The notes under the pieces are model-generated. The model did not search any database. It was given only the letters and a program-made list of their open reading frames with translations, and was not told the DNA's origin. A stretch of DNA of 64,000 nucleotides. Source: [Actinomadura] parvosata subsp. kistnae. GTDB taxonomy: Bacteria; Actinomycetota; Actinomycetes; Streptosporangiales; Streptosporangiaceae. Of this stretch, positions 10,635 through 19,529 are shown one piece after another. Within the stretch, counting starts at the first letter, position 1. Every line of letters begins with the position of its first letter. Location: positions 558,001 to 622,000 of the forward strand of contig NZ_OOHJ01000006.1 in the NCBI RefSeq assembly GCF_900323885.1, written 5' to 3'. A program made the translations under genes and the position numbers.

Positions 10635-10789
10635 CCGATCCAACAGGGGGTTAACTTTCGGAGATCCGCAGGGGGTTTAGATTCGCGAAGCGTTGACACA
10701 AAGATCGTTCAATGTTGTGCGTGATGGAAATCGACTCATCCTGCCGTCCCACCCCGTCCCTTCAGGACCCGGTCGCAATGCCGCGGGCA

Positions 10790-13002
10790 TCAAGAGGCGC
10801 TCGCCCAGAGAGTGGCTTGCTCGCGGGCGGCGCGGGTCACGACATGGAGCTCTCCGTAGATGCGCGCGGCTGTCTCGGCGATCTCCTGTGCGAGGGCGTG
10901 CGCGTGGCCGCGGTTTCCCAGAGCCGCGATCTGCCGGAACGCTCCACCCACACGGCGATTTCGAAGCGAGCAGCGCGGATGAGTAGTTGGTCTGCGTTGG
11001 GAAGCCGGTGGGCATGGTCGTGCACCTGGCATGCCATGGCCAGCGCCCGCTCGGCATCCCCCGTGGCGCCGACCTGCCGGGCTAGCGTGAGGCGGCTCCA
11101 CAGCGTACGCGGATGATCGTCGCCGAGCAGCCGGGCGCTGTCGGCGACGACGGTCTCACCCAGTTCCCGGGCCCGGTGCGGGTCTCCCACACCCTCGTAA
11201 CGCATGCCCGTCCACCACACCAGCCGTGTGCGCAGCTTGATGACATCCTCAGCTGGGATGTCGTGCTCTTCTGCGCTGGCCAGGGCTGATTCCAGCCAGC
11301 TGGTGACGTCCTTCTTCCTGTAGGTGTCGCCCAGGGTGTAGGACAGTTCGATCGCAGCCCGGTAGTAGCCCGCGGCCAGCGCTTTGTGCAACGCCGCCTC
11401 CCCGTGCATGGGTCTGCCGCGCAGGAATGCGCCCCAACCGACCTCGATGGCGTCCTCAGGTGAGACGTGGGAGATGACCTTGTCCCACACCGGGAGCGGG
11501 ATGTCGGGAACGCCTGCGGCCGCATCAGCCGCGTCGGGCAGGTAGTCGAAAGCAACATAACCGTCGTCTGCCACCGGGATCAGCAGGCTGCTGGTGGAGT
11601 GCAGGGGCGTGGTCGCCCAGCGCACCGCTTCCTCCCACGACTCCAGCCGGACACCCGCGGACCTGACCTCGGCCAGGTACACCTCGTGCAGGTCGCGCAG
11701 AAACGCGATCGGCACGGGCCGGTGATGGCCCGACCGGCGGATATCCACCGCGGCTGCCACCAGAGCCGCTCCCCGCGGCCTTCCCTCCGGCCAAGACCCC
11801 TTCGCATCCTGCCAGGCGGCGAACAACTGCGGCCCGGCGGCCAGATATTGGGCGACGCCGAAGCGCTGAGCATGCCGGAGCGCGGCAGCGATACGGCGAT
11901 CGGCGACATGCGCGCTGGCTCGTGCCCGCTCGTCCTGACTCCAGATCCGGTCGAGTCTGATCTCCAGGGCCAGGCCGAGGACCTCCCCAGCCGTCCTGAG
12001 CAGACCGCCCTGGCCATCGCCCAGGTCGGGTTCGAGCGCCAGTGTGTAGCGGGCCCGTTCGTGGGAACGCATGGTGGCCAGGACGACGATGTGTCTTCGA
12101 CCGTCGGCGAGCAACGGGCTGATCATGTCGGCGGTCAGCCCGTCGGGCCCCAGATACAGTTCCAGATCGTTGAGCCATACGACGCACTTGCGATACTCGT
12201 GCGAGGCGTCCAGCGCGGCCGCAAGCGTGCTGCGGTGACGCGGGCGGATGAAGGTGTGATCCGGCAGCATGGTCCGCATGGCCTCATAGGCGGCCCTGGT
12301 CTTGCCGGCCGTGGACTCCCCGACGACCAGGACGAACCGGCTGGACAGCAGGGCCTCCTCCAGTTCCTTGCTTCTCTCTCGGCTGACGAACGGGGGACAT
12401 CGGTCCGTCCCGCCGGAGCCGGGGAGCGCGGGTGCGGGGTGCACGCCCACGGTCAGCGGGTCGACGATCTCCCGGACCAAGGGGGCCTTGCCACGCACGC
12501 TGGTGTAGAGCTGCCGGGTGCGCGTGGGGCCGGCCTCGATCGCCCGCTCAGCTCGTACGGTGATGATTCCGGCCACGCCGCTGACCACCGAGACCAGGAT
12601 CGCGCCGACGGTCATGGGTAGGGATGAGGCCAGCAACGAGGCGGCAGCGCTGATGGCGGCGGCGATCGTGATCAGCCACCAACCGTGTAACCGTCGCCAG
12701 GAGATCCGAGACAAGGAGGCCGCCTTCCCACGATGCCACCCGCTAGGCGCATCATGGCGTGCTACACCACCGATGTCATGAGCTGTGGTGACGCCTACCG
12801 TCAAAGCTCTGCGTGACCTGCGCCGACAGGCTGGCAGCGCGTCGATGTGCTGATCGTTCGAGGTCGTGTTCCGGGCCGTTGGCTGGGTGCCGAACACAGG
12901 TGCGATATTCGGCCCATATCGCCCGGTCTCCTTCGATGGCTGCAGCTCGCTGGAGGCCTCCAAATCGTCCGTAACCAGGCGTGGCTCGGCTCGATCTGCC
13001 AC
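10790..13002 (-). pseudogene. membrane NTPase with TPR-like C-terminus, frameshifted
   Basis: The long frame encodes about 720 residues. Two hydrophobic helices (about 107-127 and 129-149) precede a P-loop NTPase with Walker A VVGESTAGKTRAAYEAM and a probable Walker B KCVVWLNDLELYL. The second half is helical and TPR-like (GYYRAAIELSYTLGDTYRKK, then HPRTLWSRLTLARQVGATG). Near 10950 one base is missing: the expected continuation FRQIAALGNRGHAHALAQE, then IAETAARIYGELHVVTRAA, lies in the next frame and stops at 10790. It is a large actinomycete NTPase-TPR family of unknown function, plausibly a sensor or STAND-like switch at the membrane. The start is uncertain; the first 80 residues look non-conserved, so a later start is possible. 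The IS21 element lies about 90 bases beyond the 3' end. Confidence 0.7.
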
Positions 13003-13270
13003 GGCGGGTACTCCTGCTGGAGCTGGTGGCGCTGGTGGAGGCCGGCACCGGCGCCGTGATCGGCGCGGTCTTCGCCCCGACAGCGAGGGCGAGACGAGCT
13101 ATGCCCGACGACTGTTACACCTATTGGCCCCGACATGCTGGTGTTGTGGGACAAGGGCTTCGACAGCAACGACTTCCTAGCCGAGGTGAGGGCCACCGGC
13201 GCACAGGTTCTGGGACGGCTGCGCGGTATCCGGCGCACTCCCGTCCTGCGTCGGCATACGGACGTTCCTG
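12981..13270 (+). pseudogene. IS4-family transposase remnant
   Basis: Three frames read in succession give LLLELVALVEAGTGAVIGAV, then DSEGETSYARRLLHLLAP, then DMLVLWDKGFDSNDFLAEV and RATGAQVLGRLRGIRRTPVL. This is the central DDE_Tnp_1 region of actinomycete IS4-type transposases (usual form PGMLVLWDRGFDGNAFL). Two frameshifts and loss of both ends make it non-functional. It lies beside the NTPase-TPR gene start. Confidence 0.7.
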
Positions 13271-13673
13271 ACCTTCCCGGACACTTCCTCTCGGAGGCGG
13301 CACATCCAGCCGCCAGCCGCTACGTTGGCTGTATGGCGAGCACGGGCTCGGCGACGGCTCAGTAGACCGCGAAGCCGCTGCTGCGGCGCGCGGCTCCGCC
13401 TTCGGTGAGCGCCGCCGATCAGCAGGTTTTCCACGATCCCCGGCACCCGTCCGCCGTCATCCTCCCGAGCGCCCTGCCAGCCGAGCTTGCATGAACTCGA
13501 AGTTTCTGCCGACGCCACGGTCTCGCAGCACTGACCGGCCGCCACAAGAAATCTACAACGTAAAGGCGGGAGCATTTGAGCACCACTTTCAGCACCAAAG
13601 CTGAACCGTCACGCCTTTCTCCTCGAATGCCATGACGTTGCGGGTCTGCTGCCGCTTACGGTAGTGATCACCA
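13271..13673. other. stretch with a solo copy of a dispersed repeat
   Basis: About 400 bases without a gene I can support. It includes copy 1 of a repeat found three times in the window (AGAAATCTACAAYGTAAAGG at 13547-13566). Downstream, minus-strand codons at 13589-13690 read ITLTNNIGDHYRKRQQTRN, then VMAFEEKGVTVQLWC and a stop, a coding-like tail with no visible start. Both features suggest insertion-sequence debris. Confidence 0.35.
13547..13570. repeat. dispersed repeat, copy 1 of 3
   Basis: The core AGAAATCTACAAYGTAAAGG plus CGG is shared with copies at 14772 and 24929. On the minus strand the core reads through the peptide RLYVVDF. In copy 3 the core directly follows the C-terminal end of an IS1182-type transposase remnant, so this copy is probably a solo end of a related element. 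Confidence 0.55.
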
Positions 13674-14666
13674 ATGTTGTTGGTGAGGGTGATCCGGGCC
13701 GGGCTTGATCTGCTCGACAAGACGTCGCGGATGCGCGTGGGGAGGTCCTGGGACGACCCGTCGTTGGAGCAGGTTTTGCCGCAGGTGAAGGCGGGACGGC
13801 TGGAGCCAGGGCTGGAGCTGATCCGGCAGGCGCGCGGCGACCACGAGTTGCGGGCGCTGCGCGTCCAACAGCTCGCCGTCGCCGGCGCAGCGCACACCGA
13901 GGCGATCCGGCGCGTGGGCGACGGTGACGCCGACGGGCTGCTCTGGCTTGGAGCCGCGCTGATCGAGCAGGCATGGGCCATCCGCGGCGGCTCGTATGCC
14001 GCGTACGTGAGCGATGATCGCTTCACCCGCTTCTGGGAAGTGCTGTCGAGCGCGGCCGATCCGCTGCGGCAGGCGGCAGAGGCGTTGCCGGACGATCCGG
14101 TGCCATGGGACCGGCTGCAACGGCACGCGATCGGCATGCAGAGCGGCAGGGCGGAGCTCGACCGCCTCTGGGCCGAGTTGACCGCCCGCGACTCTCACCT
14201 GTACCTGGGGCATTACGGCCGTGTCCAGGCTCTGTGCGCGAAGTGGTACGGCTCCGACCAGGAGGTGCTCGCCTTCGCCCGGAAGACGACGGCCTCCGCT
14301 CGCCCGGGCGACCCGGTGACCGCCATGGTGCCGCTGGCACATTTCGAGGTCGTGTGGAGCCGGATCAACGAGACCGAGCAACCCGCTCAGGAAGTGCTCG
14401 AAGCCTACTTCGGCAGCTCTGACGTGATCGACGCGCTGGTCGAGGCGGCCGACAAGTGGCAGGACGGCAGCCAGCCGCACCCGCGCGCGCTGGACGCCCA
14501 GCACCTGTTCGGCGCCGCGTTCTACTTCGGCGGGCATCCCACTCGCGCGCAGCGCCTGCTGGCGGGGGCGGGCAGGCGGATGCCGGAGATCCTGCCATGG
14601 TCGGCCGCATCCGCCATGCCCGGGCGACGCTACGCCCAGGCACGCCGTCAGCTGGGGCTTTTGTAG
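13674..14666 (+). CDS. conserved hypothetical helical protein
   Basis: A protein of about 330 residues with no signal peptide or membrane segment. It is rich in alpha-helical, TPR-like stretches (LEPGLELIRQARGDHELRAL, then WLGAALIEQAWAIRGG, AHFEVVWSRINETEQPAQEV and FGAAFYFGGHPTRAQRLLAG). I recall similar proteins in streptomycetes and relatives as uncharacterised, but cannot give a function. The start is uncertain: a GTG a few codons in (reading VRVIRAGLDLL) is as plausible as the first one. It stands alone between insertion-sequence debris on both sides. Confidence 0.65.
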   Translation: MLLVRVIRAGLDLLDKTSRMRVGRSWDDPSLEQVLPQVKAGRLEPGLELIRQARGDHELRALRVQQLAVAGAAHTEAIRRVGDGDADGLLWLGAALIEQAWAIRGGSYAAYVSDDRFTRFWEVLSSAADPLRQAAEALPDDPVPWDRLQRHAIGMQSGRAELDRLWAELTARDSHLYLGHYGRVQALCAKWYGSDQEVLAFARKTTASARPGDPVTAMVPLAHFEVVWSRINETEQPAQEVLEAYFGSSDVIDALVEAADKWQDGSQPHPRALDAQHLFGAAFYFGGHPTRAQRLLAGAGRRMPEILPWSAASAMPGRRYAQARRQLGLL

Positions 14667-15145
14667 CGCGAGAGGTCGGAAGAACTGTGTCACGGTCACG
14701 GCCGCAGAGAGTCGGGATGGTCGCTCCGCGAGGTTCTCGACATTCCATGACTGCTGTACGAACCATCGATTAGAAATCTACAATGTAAAGGCGCTCGGTT
14801 AATACAAAGTCTAAGCAACACGAAAGGCAGAGGCTTCGCCCGTACTCGTCAACCAAAGCTGGCATACTCGCCGATCGCCGTTGAGTGGTCGGCGAAGTCC
14901 CGCCGCAACTCATCGGGGCGAGATCCGGCGCATCGCCGAGGTGGGTGGCGGCGCTGTTCGGCTGGCATCTGTCCGCTCCAAGGGCGGTGCGATCCCCCGG
15001 CGGGCCTGGTCGACCAGCCGGGCCATCAAGTCCCGGTCCCCACTCCTTGGCCGTTGCTGTCCTCGGGACTCTTCGCGGGCCACGCCGGCGTTCTCCGGGG
15101 TCCAGCAGGACGCGAGCGCGGTCGTAGCCAAGGCGGGCGCGGCTG
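14667..15145. other. intergenic debris with repeat copy 2
   Basis: No supported gene. Copy 2 of the dispersed repeat (14772-14793) lies here. Minus-strand codons from about 14850 read VDEYGRSLCLSCCLDF, then TERLYIVDF and a stop, which parallels the same region of the IS1182-type remnant at 24929. Further minus-strand text to 15130 (LMARLVDQARRGIAPPLE) may be transposase-derived but is not recognisable. Confidence 0.35.
14772..14793. repeat. dispersed repeat, copy 2 of 3
   Basis: Core AGAAATCTACAATGTAAAGG followed by CG. The flanks share further short blocks with copy 3: TAATACAA about 12 bases on, a GGCTYCGCCCGTACTC block and TTGAGTGGT. The similarity therefore extends over at least 100 bases. 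Confidence 0.55.
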
Positions 15146-15149
15146 GTGT

Positions 15150-15385
15150 GTGGGCAGCTCATCCGCCAACATGTTCGGCGCCGGCGCCAGCGCCATGGTG
15201 CAGACCTCCGTCAACACCTCCATCGAGGCCGGCTACAGCAGCCGCTACGGCGTCACCACCATGGAGTCCAGGACCGTCGCCGTCACCTACGACGTGCCGG
15301 CCGGGCACGCCGGCGCCCTGTGGCGGGAGACCCACACCAGCTCATCCCGGTCCGCGCCGACGGCTCTATGGTCACCACCAGTAAG
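15150..15385 (+). pseudogene. fragment resembling a beta-pore/aerolysin-like protein
   Basis: The plus strand reads SSANMFGAGASAMVQTSVNT, then SIEAGYSSRYGVTTMESRT and VAVTYDVPAGHAGALW, followed after a one-base shift by LIPVRADGSMVTTS. The alternating Ser/Thr-rich strands, the motif TYDVPAGHAG and the closing VRADGS resemble the long beta-hairpin region of aerolysin/ETX-type or related actinomycete secreted proteins. No start, signal peptide or N-terminal domain is present, and the fragment runs directly into IS5-family transposase sequence. The family call is tentative. Confidence 0.35.
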
Positions 15386-15439
15386 GGGAGGGGCTGGGCG
15401 CGGATCCTTGTCGCGTTACAGGCACGAGCCGATGCCGAG

Positions 15440-16052
15440 GGGGCTGATCACCTGGGATGTGTCGGTGGATTCCACCGTCGCCCGCGCGCACCAGCATGCC
15501 GCCGGTGCGCGAAGAGACGGGGGACGTGCAGCAGAAGGGACCACCTGGCGGGGGTCGCAGGGAACCGGACGATCATGGGCTGGGCGGTCGCGTGACGGGT
15601 TGTCCACCAAGATACACCTGGCGTCGAACAGGGGAAAGCCGCTGTCGGTGGTGGTCACGGCTGGTCAGCGGGGTGACTGTCCGCAGTTCAGGCCGGTGCT
15701 GGAGGGGATCCGGGTGCCGCGTCTGAATGGTGGCCGCTCCCGTACTTGCCCTGATCGAGTCCGCGCCGACAAGGCATACTTCTCTCGCGTCAATCGCTCC
15801 TACCTGCGCTGGCGCGGTATCAGATGCACCATCCCAAGAAAGGATCAGGCGGCTCATCGTCGCAAACGTGGATCGCGCGGTGGCCGGCCTTCCGCCTTCG
15901 ACAAGGTCGACTACCGCGAGCGCCACGCCGTCGAGTGCGGGATCGACCGGCTCAAGCGCAACCGCGGCATGGCCACGCGCTACGACAAGCTGGCCGTTCG
16001 CTAGGAAGCGACCGTGCATATCTCCTGCATCAACGAATGGTTGTGACCACGC
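15440..16052 (+). pseudogene. IS5-family (IS427-like) transposase, truncated
   Basis: The coding stretch carries the typical C-terminal two thirds of an IS5-family DDE transposase: WDVSVDSTVARAHQHAAGAR, a short frameshifted piece, then GLSTKIHLASNRGKPLSVV, VRADKAYFSRVNRSYLRWRG and YRERHAVECGIDRLKRNRGM. After LAVR a TAG at 16002-16004 replaces the usual tyrosine codon; the tail EATVHISCINEWL continues to TGA near 16046. The N-terminal region is missing. Truncation, frameshift and nonsense codon make it inactive. Confidence 0.8.
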
Positions 16053-16122
16053 TCTTGGCAGCAGCCGGGATCCTGCACAATCTGTTGAAGCGGTGACCTG
16101 TACGTCTGGAAGGGGGCCGATA

Positions 16123-16443
16123 GTGGGGCGCGAGTACATCCGGCTGAAGGCGGAAACCGAAGGTGGCGAACTCATCGTGGAGCCGTCTGAGGACGCCCTC
16201 TACGAGATGATCATTGAGCTCGCCGTGCCCGACAACACCTTTGTCATCGTCGAACCAGACGAAGAGGACCCCACCTGGTTCGCCTCGGTCGCCCGCCTCG
16301 ACGATGGCACCTACGAGGTCGAATACCGCGACCCGTTTCGTCGATATCACCGCCTTGACACCGCTACCGACCCGAGCCGCATCGCTTCCGACGTCACCAT
16401 CTGGACCGCTCAGGCATCTCGAGTACACGCAGCCCGCACCTGA
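16123..16443 (+). CDS. small conserved hypothetical protein
   Basis: 106-residue acidic protein starting with GTG at 16123 (VGREYIRLKAETEGGELIV) and preceded by GGAAGGGGG. Text such as PDEEDPTWFASVARLDDGTY, then EVEYRDPFRRYHRLDT suggests a mixed alpha/beta fold without signal or membrane segment. I have seen such proteins annotated only as hypothetical in actinomycetes; an immunity-protein-like size and charge is suggestive but unsupported. It follows the IS5 remnant by 70 bases. Confidence 0.5.
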   Translation: MGREYIRLKAETEGGELIVEPSEDALYEMIIELAVPDNTFVIVEPDEEDPTWFASVARLDDGTYEVEYRDPFRRYHRLDTATDPSRIASDVTIWTAQASRVHAART

Positions 16444-16610
16444 GACTCCTCACCCGACTTCTGAAACAGGCCCCGGCCAGACCACCCGGGCACCTGCCGT
16501 CACGGCCACCGCGAACTCCTCCCACGGCGGGGGCGTCGGTGTCCTTCTCGATCCGTGGTCGGGCATGCCGGTCCCGGGTTCTAACCGGACGTAATGCGTT
16601 TGCGAGCCCG

Positions 16611-17032
16611 TCATCCGGCGATGACCGGCCGGTCGGTGTCCGCGTCCAGCCGGTCCATGGACGCCCGGGCCCCCTCGGTCGCCGGCAGCCTTCGCTCGAC
16701 GTCCAGCAGTCATAGTGCGTCGGCGACCTCGCCACCGTGGTGACGCGTTCACCGGTCGCGTGGTCCCGTTCCTCAGCCACATGATCGCGCCGCTGGGCAA
16801 CGTCATCACGGGCCTGCCGGTCACGACGGTGTGCGGCCCGATCGCGCCAGTCCGGATCTCCCGGCCGCTGCTCCTGCGCCTCGTTTATCAGCATCTCCAC
16901 CGTCCCGGATCGTCGCCTGGCGGTGATCAGCGCGTGAGCGTCCCACCGCCGGTGGTCTCCGCGCCATGACTTCCTGGTCCGGCCGCGTCCGGACACCTGC
17001 ACAAGCTCGAACGGATGCGTCCGTTCAAGCAT
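16611..17032 (-). pseudogene. Arg/Asp-repeat protein, probably frameshifted
   Basis: On the minus strand an Arg/Asp-rich repeat (WRDRAAHRRDRQARDDVAQR, then RDHVAEERDHATGER) is encoded. After about 16720 a second frame continues as DVERRLPATEGARASMDRL, then DADTDRPVIAG and a stop at 16611-16613. Such RD-repeat coiled segments occur at the N-terminus or as separate linkers of actinomycete signalling proteins. A single frameshift between the two parts is inferred. The upstream start near 17032 (MLERTHPFEL) is uncertain. Confidence 0.35.
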
Positions 17033-17239
17033 CCCGTGCGGGACAGAGTCTCCTCACCTAAGCGATACATCAACGCGCAGTTACAGATGACTACGCTGAG
17101 TGTTCGCTTGTCCGGCGGATACGCGGCCACCGGATCTCCAGCAGCCCCGAACGCCGAGATCAGGCATGCGTTCACGTTCGTCCACGCGCCCGAAGGCCCG
17201 ACTCAAAAGGCGTTGCCCACCCACAGTGAAGGAGCAGCA

Positions 17240-18451
17240 GTGAGCGCTACCAGCCCGCAGCATCCCCGCAGTGTCCCCGCCGCTTCCCGCCGGCTGCGCC
17301 GTGCCGGGCACGCTGGCCGGGTCCTGGCACTCCTGGCGCTGAGCGCGACGGCTCTGGCCGTTCCCGTGCCCGCCGGGGCACAAGCCAGGGCTGAGCAGGT
17401 GGCGGTGTCCCTGGGGGACAGCTTCATCTCCGGTGAGGCGGGCCGATGGTGGGGCAACAGCACGGTGACCGCCGCCGCGGGCTGCACTCGCGGCGGAACC
17501 GACCGCGCCGCCTATCGCCAGCGCCTGATCTGCCACTACGACGCCGAACGGGTGTACGGCGACACGGCCGTGCACGGAGCGGGCACCGGATGTCACCGCT
17601 CCGACGTGGCCGAGATCACCGGGCTGCGCCAGGCCGGGCTCGCCCCGGTCAATCTGGCCTGTTCGGGGGCGGAGACCCGGCACGTCATCGACGAGGCGTT
17701 CAAGGAGAACACCACCTCCCAAGCCGAACTGCTGGCCCGGGTCGCCGCCATCCGGCAGGTCGAGGTGGTCGTGCTGTCGATCGGCGGCAACGACCTGAAC
17801 CTGTCCGGGATGCTGCGCCGCTGCGCCGCCCTGTACCTGGCGTCAGACGAACGCTCCTGCGCCTCCACGGGCGAGGGTGATCGGTTCCTCAGCGCGCTGC
17901 CGGAGGTGGAGCAGCGGGTGACGCGGGCGGTGCAGAAGATCCGCCAGGTGATGCGCCAGGCACCGGCACGCTCCGCCGGCTACCGGCTGATCCTGCAGTC
18001 CTATCCCTCCCCGGTGCCCTCCTCGTCCCAGGTGCGCTACGGCGAGGGCAGTGGCGGCAAGACCGCCACGCGGACGCTCGTGGGCGGCTGCCCGCTGTGG
18101 GACGCCGACTTCGATCTGATGCATGACACCCTGGCGCCCGAGATCGACGCCATGCTGCGCCGGGTCGCCACCGCGACCGGTGCGGAGTTCTTGAGCATGC
18201 TGGGCGCCGTGGAAGGCCACGCGTTGTGCGAGCGGGGCACCCGCCAATCCGGGACGCTGGACGACGCCGCCGAACTCGGCGACACGATGGAATGGGTCCG
18301 GTACGGCACCGTCGGCGCGAAGATCAGCCAGGGCCATCAGCAGGAGGCCATGCACCCCAACGCGTTCGGCCAGCAGGCACTCGGCCGCTGCCTGCTGTCC
18401 CTCTACCGCGACCCCGGCAGCCGGCCCTGCGACGCGACGGCCCGTACATGA
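17240..18451 (+). CDS. secreted SGNH/GDSL-type hydrolase
   Basis: 403-residue esterase/lipase-like protein. The GTG start at 17240 follows GAAGGAG. A signal peptide spans about residues 1-45 (LALLALSATALAVPVPAGAQA). Catalytic blocks are clear: nucleophile Ser in VSLGDSFISGEAG, the block III motif VVLSIGGNDLN, and the C-terminal His in AMHPNAFGQQALGRC. Cysteine pairs fit an extracellular protein. Family members hydrolyse lipid or carbohydrate esters; the substrate is unknown. It appears monocistronic. Confidence 0.88.
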   Translation: MSATSPQHPRSVPAASRRLRRAGHAGRVLALLALSATALAVPVPAGAQARAEQVAVSLGDSFISGEAGRWWGNSTVTAAAGCTRGGTDRAAYRQRLICHYDAERVYGDTAVHGAGTGCHRSDVAEITGLRQAGLAPVNLACSGAETRHVIDEAFKENTTSQAELLARVAAIRQVEVVVLSIGGNDLNLSGMLRRCAALYLASDERSCASTGEGDRFLSALPEVEQRVTRAVQKIRQVMRQAPARSAGYRLILQSYPSPVPSSSQVRYGEGSGGKTATRTLVGGCPLWDADFDLMHDTLAPEIDAMLRRVATATGAEFLSMLGAVEGHALCERGTRQSGTLDDAAELGDTMEWVRYGTVGAKISQGHQQEAMHPNAFGQQALGRCLLSLYRDPGSRPCDATART

Positions 18452-18759
18452 TCGCTCGACGACACCATCAACGAACGTATGTGGCGCGCGCCTCGTCAGA
18501 GGCGGGCGCCACACGCGGTAGCAGTCCTGTCGACCCCTTGTGCGGCTGCGACAAAGAGCTTGGCGGTGTGCCATGGCCGACCGCTCTGGCCGGCGAGGCT
18601 GACGGCGGCTTTCTGGCCCGGATGAACTGGTCCGGCCTCCCCTCGAGCGCCGCCTGACCGTCGCCGACTCCCAACCGCATGATCGCCAGTAATCCGTGAT
18701 CGGCTGCTGCGCTGTTCGGCGATGCCCAGAAGAAGCCATGCCGGACGCATACTGCAGGT
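18452..18759. other. intergenic stretch, nothing recognised
   Basis: About 310 bases separating the SGNH hydrolase from the next plus-strand gene. No convincing gene, hairpin terminator or repeat was seen. Confidence 0.4.
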
Positions 18760-19191
18760 ATGCGCTTACGTCCGCTGCTCGTGAGCCGGTTCGCGAACGC
18801 CTTCGGCGGGGCCGCGATGCCGTACGTCGTCCTCGCCGTGCTGGCCGGGGGATGGGAGCCTCCCGATGACACCACCGCGACGGCGATCGTTGTGGCGTTC
18901 GCGGCCGTGGCGCTGGTGCTGGCGGTCCGGGGGTTCAGGCTCGGTGTCGTATGCGGGCCGGCGACCATCACCGTGCGGGGGTACTTGCGGAGCCGGACCA
19001 TCCCGATCGCGGAGATCTCGGGAGTTCAGGAGGTCTTGCTGGCGTCCGTCCGATGGCGGGACGGGCGCGGGCGCGTACGAAAGACGCCCATGCTCGCCTT
19101 CAGCACGCCGATGCGTGTGCATTCCTCCGTGGCCGCGCACGCCGAGAGCTCACTCCAGCAACTGCAGCACTGGATCGAGCGCCGCCGGTGA
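18760..19191 (+). CDS. PH-domain-like small membrane protein
   Basis: 143 residues with two N-terminal hydrophobic segments (AMPYVVLAVLAGGWEP and ATAIVVAFAAVALVLAV). They are followed by a soluble domain (VVCGPATITVRGYLRSRTIP, then IAEISGVQEVLLASVRW) of the kind seen in bacterial PH-domain membrane proteins. The topology implies a cytoplasmic PH-like domain anchored by two helices. Function unknown. The ATG at 18760 is preceded by only a weak ribosome-binding site. Confidence 0.65.
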   Translation: MRLRPLLVSRFANAFGGAAMPYVVLAVLAGGWEPPDDTTATAIVVAFAAVALVLAVRGFRLGVVCGPATITVRGYLRSRTIPIAEISGVQEVLLASVRWRDGRGRVRKTPMLAFSTPMRVHSSVAAHAESSLQQLQHWIERRR

Positions 19192-19529
19192 CGAGAGCGG
19201 AGCAGGATGCGCGGCGCACGATCCCGGCAGCCGAACCGGCTTGTCTCGACACACGCCCTGGTCAGGGCTAGCGGGACCACCGCCCGTGTGAGGTAGCGGG
19301 CCTCAGGAAGTACTCCACCCACGACTGGGCAGAAGCGTTCTGCATCCCGAGGCCGGGACTCTACCGGCGGTATTAACGCTGGGCCGTGACGGGTCTTGCC
19401 CAGCAGCGGAACTTCGGCCTCGCCGAGGTGGGTGGCGCGGCTGGTGCAGGTCGAGCCCCGGCGTGCTGGTCCAGCAGCAGAACGCGGGCGCGGCCGGTGT
19501 GCGCGGACGCGTCACCCCAAGCCGGCGGG
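19192..19529. other. intergenic stretch, nothing recognised
   Basis: About 340 bases between the PH-like gene and the 3' end of the TetR gene. Possible decayed coding text is present on both strands, but nothing is assignable. Confidence 0.4.

Larger units (their letters stand above)
7237..10698 (+). mobile_element. IS21-family element with nested IS630 element
   Basis: The element starts TGTCGTAGCTTCG at 7237 and ends CGAAGCGTTGACA at 10698, flanked by a 5-bp direct repeat CAAAG (7232-7236 and 10699-10703). Terminal regions match over about 50 bases once the inserted IS630 element is removed: both ends hold GNTTCG..GAA....CCCCCT followed by GGATCTNCGAAAGTT and another CCCCCT. These are two tandem repeats of about 25 bp per end, the arrangement typical of IS21 multiple terminal repeats. 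istA and istB lie inside in the standard order. Without the IS630 insert and one TA copy it is about 2.2 kb, normal for the family. The clean target duplication suggests a fairly recent insertion. Confidence 0.9.
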
